Assembly: GCA_027355725.1 (NCBI GenBank)
Contig: DAIEHI010000084.1
Location: forward strand, 29,526-93,525
Direction: 5' to 3'
Length of the DNA stretch: 64,000 nt
From: Acidimicrobiaceae bacterium
GTDB lineage: Bacteria; Actinomycetota; Acidimicrobiia; Acidimicrobiales; RAAP-2
The notes beneath the pieces were generated by a model. That model was not told the origin of the DNA and searched no databases. It saw only the letters and a list, made by a program, of their open reading frames with translations. Both the position numbers and the translations under genes were made by a program. How positions within the stretch are numbered: position 1 is the first letter of the stretch; each line of letters begins with the position of its first letter. Of this stretch, positions 38,706-48,152 are shown piece by piece.

Positions 38706-39746
38706 ATGGCTTCAGCGTATGAACACACGAAGGACGAACTGGCACAACTGCTCGGTGATGAGCCGAGGTACCGCGTCGATCAGGTCTGGCACGGCCTGTG
38801 GAGCGAAAACCAGGAGATCAGTGAGATCACCACGATTCCAAAGTCCTTGCGTGCCAAGCTGAGTGAGCGTTTCACTTCGGGCCTCGAAGTCGTCAATGAT
38901 GTGCAGAGCGATCACGGTTCGACGCGCAAGTGGGTCTTTCGACTCCACGACGGCTCGACCATTGAGACTGTCCTGATGAACTACGAAGACCGCGTCACGG
39001 TATGCGTGTCGTCCCAAGCCGGCTGTGCGATGGGTTGCACGTTCTGTGCGACCGGTCAAGCCGGCTTCACGCGTCATCTCAGCACGGGTGAAGTGCTCGA
39101 GCAGGTGATGTACGCGGCGCGAGCCGCCGCACCGAGGCGGCTCTCGAACGTCGTGTTCATGGGCATGGGAGAACCCCTCGCGAATTACAAGGTGACCGCG
39201 AGCGCGGTGCGACGACTCCACGAATATCGAGGACTCTCCGCTCGCCACTTGACGGTCTCCACGGTCGGCGTTGCGCCGGCGATCGAGCGTTTGGCACTCG
39301 AGGGCATGCCGCTCACACTCGCGGTGAGTCTTCACGCCGCCAATGACGAGACCCGCAACGAACTGGTGCCGCTCAATCGCCGCTATCCATTGGCGCGGCT
39401 GCGCGAAGCGTGTGAGTACTGGTTGGCCACGACCTCGCGTCGACTGAGTTTCGAGTGGGCCCTGATCGACGGCGTCAATGACACCGATCAGGCCATTGGC
39501 GAGCTCGCCCGCTACGCCTACGGACTGCGCGCACACGTGAACTTGATCCCGCTTAATCCAACGCCGGGCTTCCTCGTGAAGGGTTCGTCACCTGAACGGG
39601 TACGAGAGTTCCGTGACGGACTTGAGGCTGAAGGGGTCAACGTGACCGTGCGCAACACCCGAGGGCGTTCGATTGATGCGGCGTGCGGTCAACTGGCCGC
39701 GGTCACGAACGCCAAGCGACGTTCCGTTGCCCTGAGGTCTTCTTAA
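38706..39746 (+). CDS. rlmN: 23S rRNA/tRNA adenine C2-methyltransferase
   Basis: A 346-residue radical SAM enzyme that methylates A2503 of 23S rRNA and A37 of some tRNAs. The cluster motif is CAMGCTFC (Cys-x3-Cys-x2-Cys, about residues 111-118). The two catalytic Cys residues are seen in VTVCVSSQAG and near the end in SIDAACGQLA. GMGEPLANY, the SAM-binding segment, is intact. The short GAGAG just upstream of the ATG may be its ribosome site. It ends in a four-base overlap (TTAA) with the MFS gene. Confidence 0.95.
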   Translation: MASAYEHTKDELAQLLGDEPRYRVDQVWHGLWSENQEISEITTIPKSLRAKLSERFTSGLEVVNDVQSDHGSTRKWVFRLHDGSTIETVLMNYEDRVTVCVSSQAGCAMGCTFCATGQAGFTRHLSTGEVLEQVMYAARAAAPRRLSNVVFMGMGEPLANYKVTASAVRRLHEYRGLSARHLTVSTVGVAPAIERLALEGMPLTLAVSLHAANDETRNELVPLNRRYPLARLREACEYWLATTSRRLSFEWALIDGVNDTDQAIGELARYAYGLRAHVNLIPLNPTPGFLVKGSSPERVREFRDGLEAEGVNVTVRNTRGRSIDAACGQLAAVTNAKRRSVALRSS

Positions 39747-40966
39747 TCAGTCGAGTCGCGCCAGAAGCCCGGCCGCCATTTGAGAAGTGCGAGCACGCCA
39801 ACGATGCACGCAACGCCTCCCGAGACGATTGAGAACTCCAGGGACGTGAAGTTGGCTACGACCCCTGACTCCAAGTCGCCCAGACGTGGACCACCGGTCA
39901 CCACGGCCAGTTGGACTGACGAGATGCGTCCACGGAACTCATCAGTGATCGCGTTTTGCAAGACGGTGTTTCGAAGGATGGTCGAGATCACATCCGTGGC
40001 GCCCGCGAAGCTCAGACACGCGAGGCCGAACCACAGGACGTGAATCGCGCCGAAGAGGGCCATGGCCGCGCCCCACGCCATGATCACTATGGCGATCAGG
40101 CGGCCCTGACGACGCACACGATCGATCCACCCCGTGAACACCGCCATGAACAGTGCGCCCACACCTGACGCCGCGAAGAGGAGCCCTAGGGTTCGAGGAC
40201 CACCGTGGTAGACCGTCAACGCCATGGCCGGATAGAGGGCACGGGGAAGTCCAAAGACCATCGCGTTGAGATCGGCGACGTAGACGGCCTGGGCGACGAG
40301 ATTGGTGCGCACGTAGCGAAATCCGTCGCCGATCGCGCGAAGCATCGCCACGCCGACGTGTTCGCCGCTGGGTTTCATTGGCGACATGAGCGAGGTGAAG
40401 AAGGCGAGTACGACAAAGGTCACCGCGTCAATCAAATAACACGACGCGAGTCCCACAGCGCCGAGTAACACGCCACCGAGTGCGGCGCCGAGCACGGTAC
40501 CGACGTTGACGAGGATCTGATTGAGCGAGTACGCACCGATGAGTTGATCGGGTGCCACCAACTTTGGGATCGCGGCCATTCTGATGGGCGCAGAAAAACC
40601 AGCCACGCCGGCCGAGATCGCGGCCAGTGCGAGCAGCGCGATCAGTACGTTGTGGTGTAGTTGGGCGTTCAGCGAGAGTCCCGCACTCGCCAGAGCCGCT
40701 ACGAGAGATCCGACCACGAGGATGGTGCGCTTGTCGATGCGGTCTCCGCTCGCTCCGCCCCAGAGGGAGCCCGCGATGAGAAAGGGGAGTTGCACGAAAC
40801 TCGCTATGCCGACCCACAGACTTGAGTGAGTCTCTTGGTACACCTGGTACGGGACGGCGACGAAAGTGAGATTACTGCCCAGTAGTGAAACGAGTTGTCC
40901 GAAGTACAACAAACGGAAGTCTCTGCTGTCCCGGAGTGGTTTGGAGTCGACGACGAGCCTGGGCAC
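39743..40966 (-). CDS. MFS transporter (EntS-like group)
   Basis: A 407-residue major facilitator with 11-12 hydrophobic helices. The loop 2-3 motif is WGGASGDRIDKRTILV. The overall layout, FRLLYFGQLVSLLGSNLTFVA at the N-terminus and a GAALGGVLLG segment after the sixth span region, resembles the enterobactin exporter/MFS_3 group. Substrate unknown. It is divergent from the oxoacid dehydrogenase operon and overlaps the rlmN stop. Confidence 0.85.
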   Translation of the reverse strand: MPRLVVDSKPLRDSRDFRLLYFGQLVSLLGSNLTFVAVPYQVYQETHSSLWVGIASFVQLPFLIAGSLWGGASGDRIDKRTILVVGSLVAALASAGLSLNAQLHHNVLIALLALAAISAGVAGFSAPIRMAAIPKLVAPDQLIGAYSLNQILVNVGTVLGAALGGVLLGAVGLASCYLIDAVTFVVLAFFTSLMSPMKPSGEHVGVAMLRAIGDGFRYVRTNLVAQAVYVADLNAMVFGLPRALYPAMALTVYHGGPRTLGLLFAASGVGALFMAVFTGWIDRVRRQGRLIAIVIMAWGAAMALFGAIHVLWFGLACLSFAGATDVISTILRNTVLQNAITDEFRGRISSVQLAVVTGGPRLGDLESGVVANFTSLEFSIVSGGVACIVGVLALLKWRPGFWRDSTD

Positions 40967-41019
40967 TCGTTCATCGTACGGGACTATGGTTTTAAACGGT
41001 AGTGGTCGAAGGAGAGTCG

Positions 41020-42087
41020 ATGATTGACGAAAAGCTCGTCCAGTTGCTGACGCCCGAAGGCGAACGTATTTCGCATCCCCAGTACGAGAGCAGCCTCAGC
41101 GGAGATGAGATTCTCGGTTTCTATCGAGACATGGTGATTGTGCGACGACTCTGCAATGAGTCGACGTCGCTTCAACGTCAAGGACAACTGGCTCTGTGGG
41201 CGCCGGTCCAAGGTCAAGAAGGGGCCCAGATCGGTGCGGGGCGCGCACTTGCACCCATGGACTTCACGTTCCCCTCCTATCGTGAGCACGGCGTGGCGTG
41301 GTGTCGCGGCGTGCCTCCAGAGGACATGCTTCGAATCTTTCGTGCGGTGACCACCGGCGGATGGGACCCCCAGAAGTACCGTCACTCGGTCCCCACGGTT
41401 GTCCTCGGTAATCAGGCACTTCACGCCGTTGGCTACGCCATGGGCGTCCAGCGTGATGGGGCTGAAGAAGCGGTGATGACCTTTTTCGGTGACGGCGCGT
41501 CGAGCCAGGGTGACGTGCTCGAATCCTTTGTCTGGGCGGCGTCATTCAATGCACCCGTCGTGTTCTTTTGCCAAAACAACCAGTGGGGTATCTCAACGCC
41601 ATCGACGCTGCAGTCCAAGGTGCCGTTGTACCGTCGAGCGCCCGGGTTCGGCTTCCCGGGGATCCGTGTCGACGGCAACGATGTGCTTGCGGTCTATGAA
41701 GTGACCAAGCGTGCGCTCGACAACGCTCGCACCGGCAACGGTCCCACGCTGATCGAGGCTTACACCTATCGAATGGGCGCACACACCACCTCTGATGACC
41801 CGACGCGCTACCGCGTCGACGCCGAGGTCGAGGTCTGGAAGCATCGTGATCCCATCGAGCGGGTGAAGGCGCTGTTGGCACGCGAGTACCGCGTGAAGGG
41901 CTCCACCTTTGACGAAGTCACCGCCGAGGCAGACCTCATGGCCCTCAAGTTGCGCGACGACGTCCTCGCGATGGGCCCACCTGATCCGATCAGCATGTTC
42001 GAGAACGTCTACGCCGACGTGCACCCCCTGATTGAAGAGGGCCGACGTGAGATGATCGAGCTGGGTATAAGTGGGGGTGCGCACTGA
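41020..42087 (+). CDS. pdhA: 2-Oxoacid dehydrogenase E1 alpha subunit
   Basis: A 355-residue thiamine-diphosphate enzyme subunit. The ThDP motif starts at GDGASSQGD and ends at CQNNQWGIS (about residues 155-195). The phosphorylation-loop region YRMGAHTTSDDPTRY is present. ATG 41020 has AAGGAG six bases upstream; an in-frame start at 41002 is less likely. With E1beta and E2 it forms a complex converting pyruvate or branched-chain 2-oxoacids to acyl-CoA. I cannot decide which; E3 is not here. Confidence 0.9.
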   Translation: MIDEKLVQLLTPEGERISHPQYESSLSGDEILGFYRDMVIVRRLCNESTSLQRQGQLALWAPVQGQEGAQIGAGRALAPMDFTFPSYREHGVAWCRGVPPEDMLRIFRAVTTGGWDPQKYRHSVPTVVLGNQALHAVGYAMGVQRDGAEEAVMTFFGDGASSQGDVLESFVWAASFNAPVVFFCQNNQWGISTPSTLQSKVPLYRRAPGFGFPGIRVDGNDVLAVYEVTKRALDNARTGNGPTLIEAYTYRMGAHTTSDDPTRYRVDAEVEVWKHRDPIERVKALLAREYRVKGSTFDEVTAEADLMALKLRDDVLAMGPPDPISMFENVYADVHPLIEEGRREMIELGISGGAH

Positions 42088-43073
42088 TGGCGACGACCTC
42101 GATGACGATGGCCAAGGCCCTCAACGAGGGACTGCGACGAGCGCTCGAGAAGGACAAGAAAGTCCTCTTGATGGGTGAGGATATCGGAAAGCTCGGCGGC
42201 GTGTTCCGTATCACCGACGGACTTCAAAAGGACTTCGGCGAGGATCGCGTGATTGACGCGCCGCTCGCGGAGTCAGCAATCGTGGGCACCGCGGTAGGTC
42301 TCGCCATTCGCGGGTATCGAACAGTGTGTGAGATCCAGTTCGACGGCTTCGTCTATCCGGCGTTCGATCAGATCGTGTCCCAGGTGGCCAAGCTCCATAA
42401 GCGCTCCGATGGCGTTTATACGATGGGTCTGGTCATCCGTCTGCCCTTTCAAGGCGGCATCGGCGCAATTGAGCATCACTCTGAGAGTCCTGAGGCGTAC
42501 TTCGCTCAGACCGCTGGTTTGAGGGTGGTGTCGTGTTCGACGCCGAACGATGCGTACTGGATGATCCAACAGGCCGTTGAGCACGATGACCCGATCATCT
42601 TTTGTGAGCCGAAGAGTCGGTACTGGGAGAAGGGTGAGGTCGACCTCGATCAGCCCCCGCACGGTCTCTTTGACTCGGTCGTACGCCGAAGTGGTAGCGA
42701 CGTGACGGTCATTGGCTATGGATCGAGCGTGAAGACGATCCTGCGTGCGGCCGATACCGCGAAGAGCGAGGGATATTCGCTCGAGGTGATCGACGCTCGA
42801 ACGCTCGCACCACTCGACTTGGGACCCATGATCGCGTCAGTGCAGAAGACTGGTCGACTCGTCGTCGTCCAAGAGGCGCCGAACACCGCATCACTGGGTT
42901 CTGAGCTCATTGCGACGCTGAGCGAGCGGTGCTTCTATTCCATGCGAGCGCCGGGGCTTCGAGTGAGTGGCTATCACGTCCCCTATCCACCATCGAGAAT
43001 CGAAGACGCGTATCGGCCGTCGGTCGATCGGATTCTTGATGCCGTTGACCGAGTGATGGGATATGAGAGTTGA
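42087..43073 (+). CDS. pdhB: 2-Oxoacid dehydrogenase E1 beta subunit
   Basis: A 328-residue transketolase-like subunit. It has GEDIGKLGGVFRITDGL, PLAESAIVGTAVGLA with the conserved Glu near ThDP, EIQFDGFVYPAFDQI and IEHHSESPEAYF. It starts at ATG in a TGATG overlap with E1alpha. The substrate ambiguity noted for E1alpha applies equally. Confidence 0.93.
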   Translation: MATTSMTMAKALNEGLRRALEKDKKVLLMGEDIGKLGGVFRITDGLQKDFGEDRVIDAPLAESAIVGTAVGLAIRGYRTVCEIQFDGFVYPAFDQIVSQVAKLHKRSDGVYTMGLVIRLPFQGGIGAIEHHSESPEAYFAQTAGLRVVSCSTPNDAYWMIQQAVEHDDPIIFCEPKSRYWEKGEVDLDQPPHGLFDSVVRRSGSDVTVIGYGSSVKTILRAADTAKSEGYSLEVIDARTLAPLDLGPMIASVQKTGRLVVVQEAPNTASLGSELIATLSERCFYSMRAPGLRVSGYHVPYPPSRIEDAYRPSVDRILDAVDRVMGYES

Positions 43074-44437
43074 GCGAAGAAATTTTCCTCGTGCCCGACG
43101 TTGGCGAAGGTCTCGTCGAGGCTGAGATCGTCGAATGGAAGGTCAAGGTCGGTGACGTCGTCAGCCTGAATCAGCCGCTCGTCGACATCGAGACGGCCAA
43201 GGCGACCGTTGAGTTACCGAGCCCTTTCGCCGGCACCGTGATGAAGCTTCACGGAGAAGTCGGTGACGTGATGGCGGTGGAGACGCCGTTGATCACTTTC
43301 GAGCTCGGTGGCGACGATGGCGCACCCGACGTCTCGTCACCAGTCGCAGCAGAGTCTTCCGGCGAGGAACGTCGAGAAGCGGTGCTCGTTGGTTACGGCG
43401 TCTCGAATGACGACGCGCCGGTGACGCGAACACGTCGTCGCGGAGCGCCCGCGCCGAGTACTTCTTCGGGCCCGACGCCACATTCACCGGTCGCGGAATT
43501 TTCACCGAGAAGTACACCTCCGGTGAGGTTGTACGCGAAACAACACGGTATTGATCTGTCCGCTCTGAGCGGCTCTGGGCGCGACGGACTCATCACGCGT
43601 GAGGACGTCGATCGGGCGATGCGCCCGGCACATGACGCACCTTCACAACCCGTGGTTCGAGCGACCGTTGCACCGAGTGGACCGATGACCACGTCACGTT
43701 TCGTTGGTCGTGACCTCGAGCCGTGGGCAACGGGTCCAAAAGAGGAACGCATCGCCGTGAAGGGAGTGCTTCGCTCCATGGCTGACGCGATGGTCCAGAG
43801 CGCATTCAGCGCCCCACACGCCGCGGCCTGGCTCAAAGTGGACGCGACCAAGACCATGGAACTGCTTGGCGCGTTGAAACGTCATCCGAACATGGCGAAC
43901 GTCCGCCTCTCACCGCTCACAATCTTGGCCCTTGCGGTGTGCGACGCGGCACGACACTTCCCAGGGATCAATTCGAGCTTTGATGCTGACGCCAATGAAG
44001 TCGTCGTTCGACGTAGCGTGAATCTGGGCATCGCTGCCGATACGTCGCGCGGCCTGATCGTGCCCAACATAAAGGGCGCGGATCAGCTCGATCTCGTCGC
44101 GATGGCCTCCGCGCTCAGCGCACTGGTTGAAAAAGCGCGCAACGGTACGACACCTCCCACAGACATGCTCGCAACGACGCTCACCATCACCAACGTCGGC
44201 CCTTTCGGCGTGGATGGGGCGATGGCGATTCTTCCTCCAGGGACAGGGGCAATCATCGCCGTTGGTCAGATCGTGAAGGCCCCGTGGGTCGTAGACGACG
44301 AAGTCGTCGTTCGTCAGGTCGTCGAGACTTCTATGTCCTTCGATCATCGACAAATTGATGGGGCAATGGCCTCAGCGGTTCTGGCACACGTGGGACGGTT
44401 CCTCGAAGACCCCGCCACCGCGCTGCTCGCGGGTTAG
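43070..44437 (+). CDS. 2-Oxoacid dehydrogenase E2 (lipoyl acyltransferase)
   Basis: A 455-residue acyltransferase with one lipoyl domain (VDIETAKATVELP, Lys at about residue 43), a Pro/Thr/Ser-rich linker, a peripheral-subunit-binding domain (RLYAKQHGIDLSALSGSGR) and a catalytic domain ending with FDHRQIDGAMA, the His-x3-Asp-Gly active site. It starts at TTG, whose bases overlap the E1beta stop (TTGA). It ends in a four-base overlap (TTAG) with the convergent peroxiredoxin gene. Confidence 0.92.
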   Translation: MSEEIFLVPDVGEGLVEAEIVEWKVKVGDVVSLNQPLVDIETAKATVELPSPFAGTVMKLHGEVGDVMAVETPLITFELGGDDGAPDVSSPVAAESSGEERREAVLVGYGVSNDDAPVTRTRRRGAPAPSTSSGPTPHSPVAEFSPRSTPPVRLYAKQHGIDLSALSGSGRDGLITREDVDRAMRPAHDAPSQPVVRATVAPSGPMTTSRFVGRDLEPWATGPKEERIAVKGVLRSMADAMVQSAFSAPHAAAWLKVDATKTMELLGALKRHPNMANVRLSPLTILALAVCDAARHFPGINSSFDADANEVVVRRSVNLGIAADTSRGLIVPNIKGADQLDLVAMASALSALVEKARNGTTPPTDMLATTLTITNVGPFGVDGAMAILPPGTGAIIAVGQIVKAPWVVDDEVVVRQVVETSMSFDHRQIDGAMASAVLAHVGRFLEDPATALLAG

Positions 44438-44889
44438 TCCACTCGAGCGCGCAGCGCGTTCAGTGCCCGTTCGGCGTGGACGTTCATGTTGATCTCGCTC
44501 GCGATCACGTCGAGGATTCGTCGGTCGCGGTCAATCACGAACGTTGTGCGTCTGACCTTGAGAAAGTCAACGGGTCGCTTGACGCCGTAGAGCGCCGCGA
44601 CCCGGCCCCCTTGGTCCGAGAGCAGCGGGTAGTCGAGTCCGTTGTGCTCGCTGAACGTGGCTTGGCGCTCGATGCTGTCCATTGAGATGCCGATCCGTTG
44701 GGCGCCGAGTGCCGCGAACTGCGCGCCCATGTCCCTGAAGTGACAGGACTCCTTGGTGCATCCTTTGCTCATGGCGGCTGGATAGAAGAAGAGTACGACA
44801 GGGCCCGAGTCGAGCATCGTTGACAGCATGCGCTCGACGCCGTCGTGATCGGGGAGGGTGAAGTCTGGAGCGATGTCATTGACGCGCAT
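44434..44889 (-). CDS. bcp: Peroxiredoxin of the BCP/PrxQ type
   Basis: A 151-residue thiol peroxidase. The peroxidatic Cys is in GCTKESCHFRD, with the resolving Cys five residues on, a BCP pattern. FTLPDHDG, VVLFFYPAAMSKG and DYPLLSDQGG fit as well. It would be re-reduced by a thioredoxin, of which the window has two. It overlaps the E2 stop by four bases. Confidence 0.92.
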   Translation of the reverse strand: MRVNDIAPDFTLPDHDGVERMLSTMLDSGPVVLFFYPAAMSKGCTKESCHFRDMGAQFAALGAQRIGISMDSIERQATFSEHNGLDYPLLSDQGGRVAALYGVKRPVDFLKVRRTTFVIDRDRRILDVIASEINMNVHAERALNALRARVD

Positions 44890-44898
44890 GGCGTCAGA

Positions 44899-45591
44899 CT
44901 AGGCGTCCAGGCGAAAGCCCACACCACGGATGGTGATCAGGTGTGCAGGATTTGCGGGGTCGACCTCGATCTTCTGGCGAAGGCGCTTGACGTGGGTGTC
45001 GAGGGTCCGTGTGTCGGAGAGTTCGAGACCCCACCACAGCGTGTCGAGACAGACCTCACGAGTCACGACTTGACCGAGGCGAGACGCGAAGAGCGCGAGC
45101 AGGTCGAACTCCTTTCGGCTGAGCTCAACTTCGACGCCGCGGCGAGCGAGCGTGCGACGCACGATGTCGAGTCGTAGGTCGCCAAACGTGACGATCTCGT
45201 CGTCGCTGAGTGTGAGAGGACGACGGAGCACGGCGCGCATCCTCGCCACCAGTTCGCGCAGGCGGTACGGCTTGGTGACGTAATCGGCCGCACCAATCTC
45301 GAGGCCGAGGACCACATCGACCTCTGAACTGCGAGCGGAGACCATGATGACCGGTGTGCGCGACGTGTCATAGATCTCACGGCAATAGTCGATACCCGAA
45401 CCGTCGGGGAGCATGATGTCAAGTAGCACCAGGTCGGGCTTGGAGCTGGTCATGAGAGCTCGGGCCTGAGTGATGGTGCTCGCCGCGACGACGACGAATC
45501 CCTCTACGGTGAGTCCGATGTTGAGCGCGTCCTGATAGCTCTCCTCGTCCTCGACCACCATGACGACGCTTCGTCCCTCGGGGTCAACCAT
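44899..45591 (-). CDS. OmpR/PhoB-family response regulator
   Basis: A 230-residue two-domain regulator. The receiver has acidic VVEDEE, the phospho-acceptor in LVLLDIMLPDGSG, MVSARS and the Lys of DYVTKPYRL. The winged-helix output domain has ELSRKEFDLLALF, LDTLWWG and TRTLDTHVKRLRQKIE. The layout resembles RegX3. No histidine kinase is adjacent, so the signal is unknown. The start is uncertain: ATG codons at 45591 and 45630 both lack a clear ribosome site. The 140 bases between it and the next gene hold no recognised feature. Confidence 0.9.
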   Translation of the reverse strand: MVDPEGRSVVMVVEDEESYQDALNIGLTVEGFVVVAASTITQARALMTSSKPDLVLLDIMLPDGSGIDYCREIYDTSRTPVIMVSARSSEVDVVLGLEIGAADYVTKPYRLRELVARMRAVLRRPLTLSDDEIVTFGDLRLDIVRRTLARRGVEVELSRKEFDLLALFASRLGQVVTREVCLDTLWWGLELSDTRTLDTHVKRLRQKIEVDPANPAHLITIRGVGFRLDA

Positions 45592-45770
45592 GGTCACGAT
45601 GTCGCTTCGATACGTGTAGCGAGTGCACATGGTCCAGGGGCCAGGTCGCGCAGTGGGGTGCGGGTCACGTCACCACGGTAAGGACGCCGGGTTACCGCAA
45701 AGTGAAAGAAGTGCTATCGAACGGTGCGAAACAAATGAAACCTTGTGCGCAGACCCAATCGTCGCCTCTC

Positions 45771-47222
45771 CTACGAAGCGCTCACCGTGAAACCCTGATA
45801 CGTCGAGGAGGCGTCGAGGTAGCTGCCAATCCCCGCGCACGTCCCGTTGGTCTGACAGGCAATCGAGTAGATCCCACCGTAGATGCCCACACCCGAGGCG
45901 TTGGCGGGCAGCGACAGACGTACGCCCGGTCGCCATACCCGGTTCACTTCGTTGATGGTGAGGGCCTGGTAAAGACCCTGGGAATCGACGTAGGCCGCGC
46001 CGGCGCTGCAGTTACCCGTTGATGAACACGAGACGGCCACGACTCCACCGTTCTTACTCGCCTGCAGTGATCCGGCCGGCAGCATCAAGGGCGTCGCAGC
46101 CTGCCACCTTGAACTCACCTCGTTGACGAGGAATCCTTGATAGCGACCGCTCGAGTCAATGTACTGTCCGCCGCTGACGCAGTTGCCAGGTGACGGACAC
46201 GCAACGCCCTGGAATCCGAAGAACATGACGTGGGGGTTCACGGCGGCGTTGGAGGGAAGTTGCAATTGCACCGCACGGCGCCAGACCCCGCGACTCTCGC
46301 TCACTGCCATGCCCTGAACGCCGGTGCTGGTGTTATATGTCCCCACCGCGTCACAGAAGCCGTTGGTCGAACACGCCACTTCGCTGAGGGTTGCTCCCGA
46401 GTAGGTGCTGGCGTTACCCGCAAGTGCCACGGTGAGCGCCGGTCGCCAGGTCCGATTGAGTTCGTTGACGACGATGGCGTGGGTGATGTTGTTGGCGTCG
46501 ATGTATGAACCAACGGCGCTGCAGTTACCCGCTGAAGAACATGCGACTTGGTTCAGTGTCACATTGGGGTTACCCCGAACGCCCGCGGGAAGGGTCACCT
46601 CGCGAGCGCTGAGCCAGCGGCCGTTCACTTCGTCCACGACGAAACCTTCGATGTTCGCAGTGGGATTGGCGTTCACTTCGTAGGTGCCGACGGCACTGCA
46701 CATGCCGGCTGCCTTACAGGCAATGGAGTGCACGAGCGAGGATTGGTGAGTCTGGAGGGCGTTCGATGGTAGGACGATCTTGGCGGCGGCGAGCCAGCGG
46801 CCAGCGACCTCACTCTTTACGAAACTCTGCACATTGCCCGACTTGTCGTAGTAGGTGCCAACGGCACTACAGTTCCCCACCGCTCCGCACGCCACGCCGT
46901 AGATCGACACGCCGCCCGAAAGGTTGGTCGAGGCGTCACTGGGTGGCGTCGCCACCGTTGGCGCACGCCACACCCCGCCGACCTCGTTGAGTAAGAGGCC
47001 AGCCTGATTCGTGCCTGCAGCGTATGAACCCCCCGCTACGCAGTTGCCCGACGAAGGGCACGCGAGAAAGGGCAGATACCCTTGATAGACGCCCGAACTC
47101 CCGGCCGGAAGGGTCGCGATGCTGGCGGAGTGCCAACTGGGGTCGAGTGAAGCTCCCGCGGGCGTGCTGAGCGCCAACGTGGTCAGTGAGGCTATCCATA
47201 GTGCTGTGCGTTGAAACTTCAC
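45771..47222 (-). CDS. Secreted protein with eight Cys-pair repeats
   Basis: A 483-residue protein with a signal peptide (FQRTALWIASLTTLALSTPAG) and then eight repeats of about 52-58 residues, the last truncated. Each has the pattern ACxxxGxCxAxGxY...DxxGxxQxFxVNEVxxxWxxAxxxxLPxNA. Every repeat keeps two Cys five to six residues apart, probably a disulfide. The arrangement suggests a beta-propeller-like or solenoid fold. I cannot assign a function. It starts at GTG. Confidence 0.85.
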   Translation of the reverse strand: MKFQRTALWIASLTTLALSTPAGASLDPSWHSASIATLPAGSSGVYQGYLPFLACPSSGNCVAGGSYAAGTNQAGLLLNEVGGVWRAPTVATPPSDASTNLSGGVSIYGVACGAVGNCSAVGTYYDKSGNVQSFVKSEVAGRWLAAAKIVLPSNALQTHQSSLVHSIACKAAGMCSAVGTYEVNANPTANIEGFVVDEVNGRWLSAREVTLPAGVRGNPNVTLNQVACSSAGNCSAVGSYIDANNITHAIVVNELNRTWRPALTVALAGNASTYSGATLSEVACSTNGFCDAVGTYNTSTGVQGMAVSESRGVWRRAVQLQLPSNAAVNPHVMFFGFQGVACPSPGNCVSGGQYIDSSGRYQGFLVNEVSSRWQAATPLMLPAGSLQASKNGGVVAVSCSSTGNCSAGAAYVDSQGLYQALTINEVNRVWRPGVRLSLPANASGVGIYGGIYSIACQTNGTCAGIGSYLDASSTYQGFTVSAS

Positions 47223-47377
47223 TTACGACTCACGATCTTGTACGCGGTGGGTAGTTATGCGCACGAAGAACCAACTCAAGACTCACGGAGACTTGAAGTA
47301 ATTCTTCACTGCACCCAAGTATAAGTTTGTCGGTGCGACCCCTCGTCGGGCCCGAGAAAACCGCAAAGATTCCTGAT

Positions 47378-47392
47378 ACCGCGATGCGCGGT
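47378..47392 (-). terminator. Weak hairpin downstream of mscS
   Basis: ACCGCG and CGCGGT pair across a three-base loop just after the mscS stop. No U-run follows, so termination is doubtful. The rest of the 181-base gap up to the repeat protein is otherwise featureless. Confidence 0.3.
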
Positions 47393-47403
47393 GCAAAAGG
47401 CGT

Positions 47404-48102
47404 TCAAGAGGGGTGAAGTGGCTCGGCTTCGTCTGGCGAGACAAGATGACCAATCCCCGACGCCAGCATGATCGAATTGGGAATCTTCAGTACACCGTCA
47501 TCGGTGCGCACCGTCACGTAGGTGAGTCCGATGCCGATGACTCGTGCCTCGAGCACGCCAATGGTGCCCGATCGAATTCGAATGTGGTCGCCAACGCCAA
47601 AGGGTCGTGCGAAGAGCAGGACCAGTGCTGCGAAGATGTTCGCGAGACTCTGCTGGGCCGCAATGCCGAGGACGACGCCGGCGACACCTGCACCGATCAG
47701 CAGACGTTGCAGTGATACCCCGAGTACGGCGAAGGTCGCGAAGAGCACGATGACGTAACCAACGCCGGTGGCGACCAGGCGCACGACCGCGCCGGCTGAC
47801 TGCACGGAGCGACGAGTGATGACCCGACCCATCGCTGCGGCGCTGTGGCGAATCGCCACGACACCAGCGATCACCAGACCCAGGACGCACAGCCATTCGA
47901 TCAAACGTGCGTGTGACGTCGTCGACTGGAACTTTTGAACATCGGTGCCGACGACGAGTGCGCCCACGGCCACCACCGCGCTCAGTGCGCCCACGAGCGT
48001 GTCGCGACGATGGCTCTTCGCTACCACGAACTGCAGCCCGTTCTCATATCCCTCACTGTAACGAGCCCGCGAAGCGAGACAGGTCCGTCGCAGCCAGCTC
48101 AA
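47404..48102 (-). CDS. MscS-family mechanosensitive channel
   Basis: A 232-residue small-conductance channel with four membrane spans. The pore and TM3 region reads GAGVAGVVLGIAAQQSLANIF (about residues 135-155), followed by the beta domain start FARPFGVGDHIRIRSG and TVRTDDGVLKIPNS. It lacks the long C-terminal domain of E. coli MscS. It releases osmolytes under hypo-osmotic stress. Confidence 0.9.
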   Translation of the reverse strand: MSWLRRTCLASRARYSEGYENGLQFVVAKSHRRDTLVGALSAVVAVGALVVGTDVQKFQSTTSHARLIEWLCVLGLVIAGVVAIRHSAAAMGRVITRRSVQSAGAVVRLVATGVGYVIVLFATFAVLGVSLQRLLIGAGVAGVVLGIAAQQSLANIFAALVLLFARPFGVGDHIRIRSGTIGVLEARVIGIGLTYVTVRTDDGVLKIPNSIMLASGIGHLVSPDEAEPLHPS

Positions 48103-48152
48103 CGGTGATGATTGAAATTCACGCGATGTCCGCAGCGACGTACAATGCAGAA

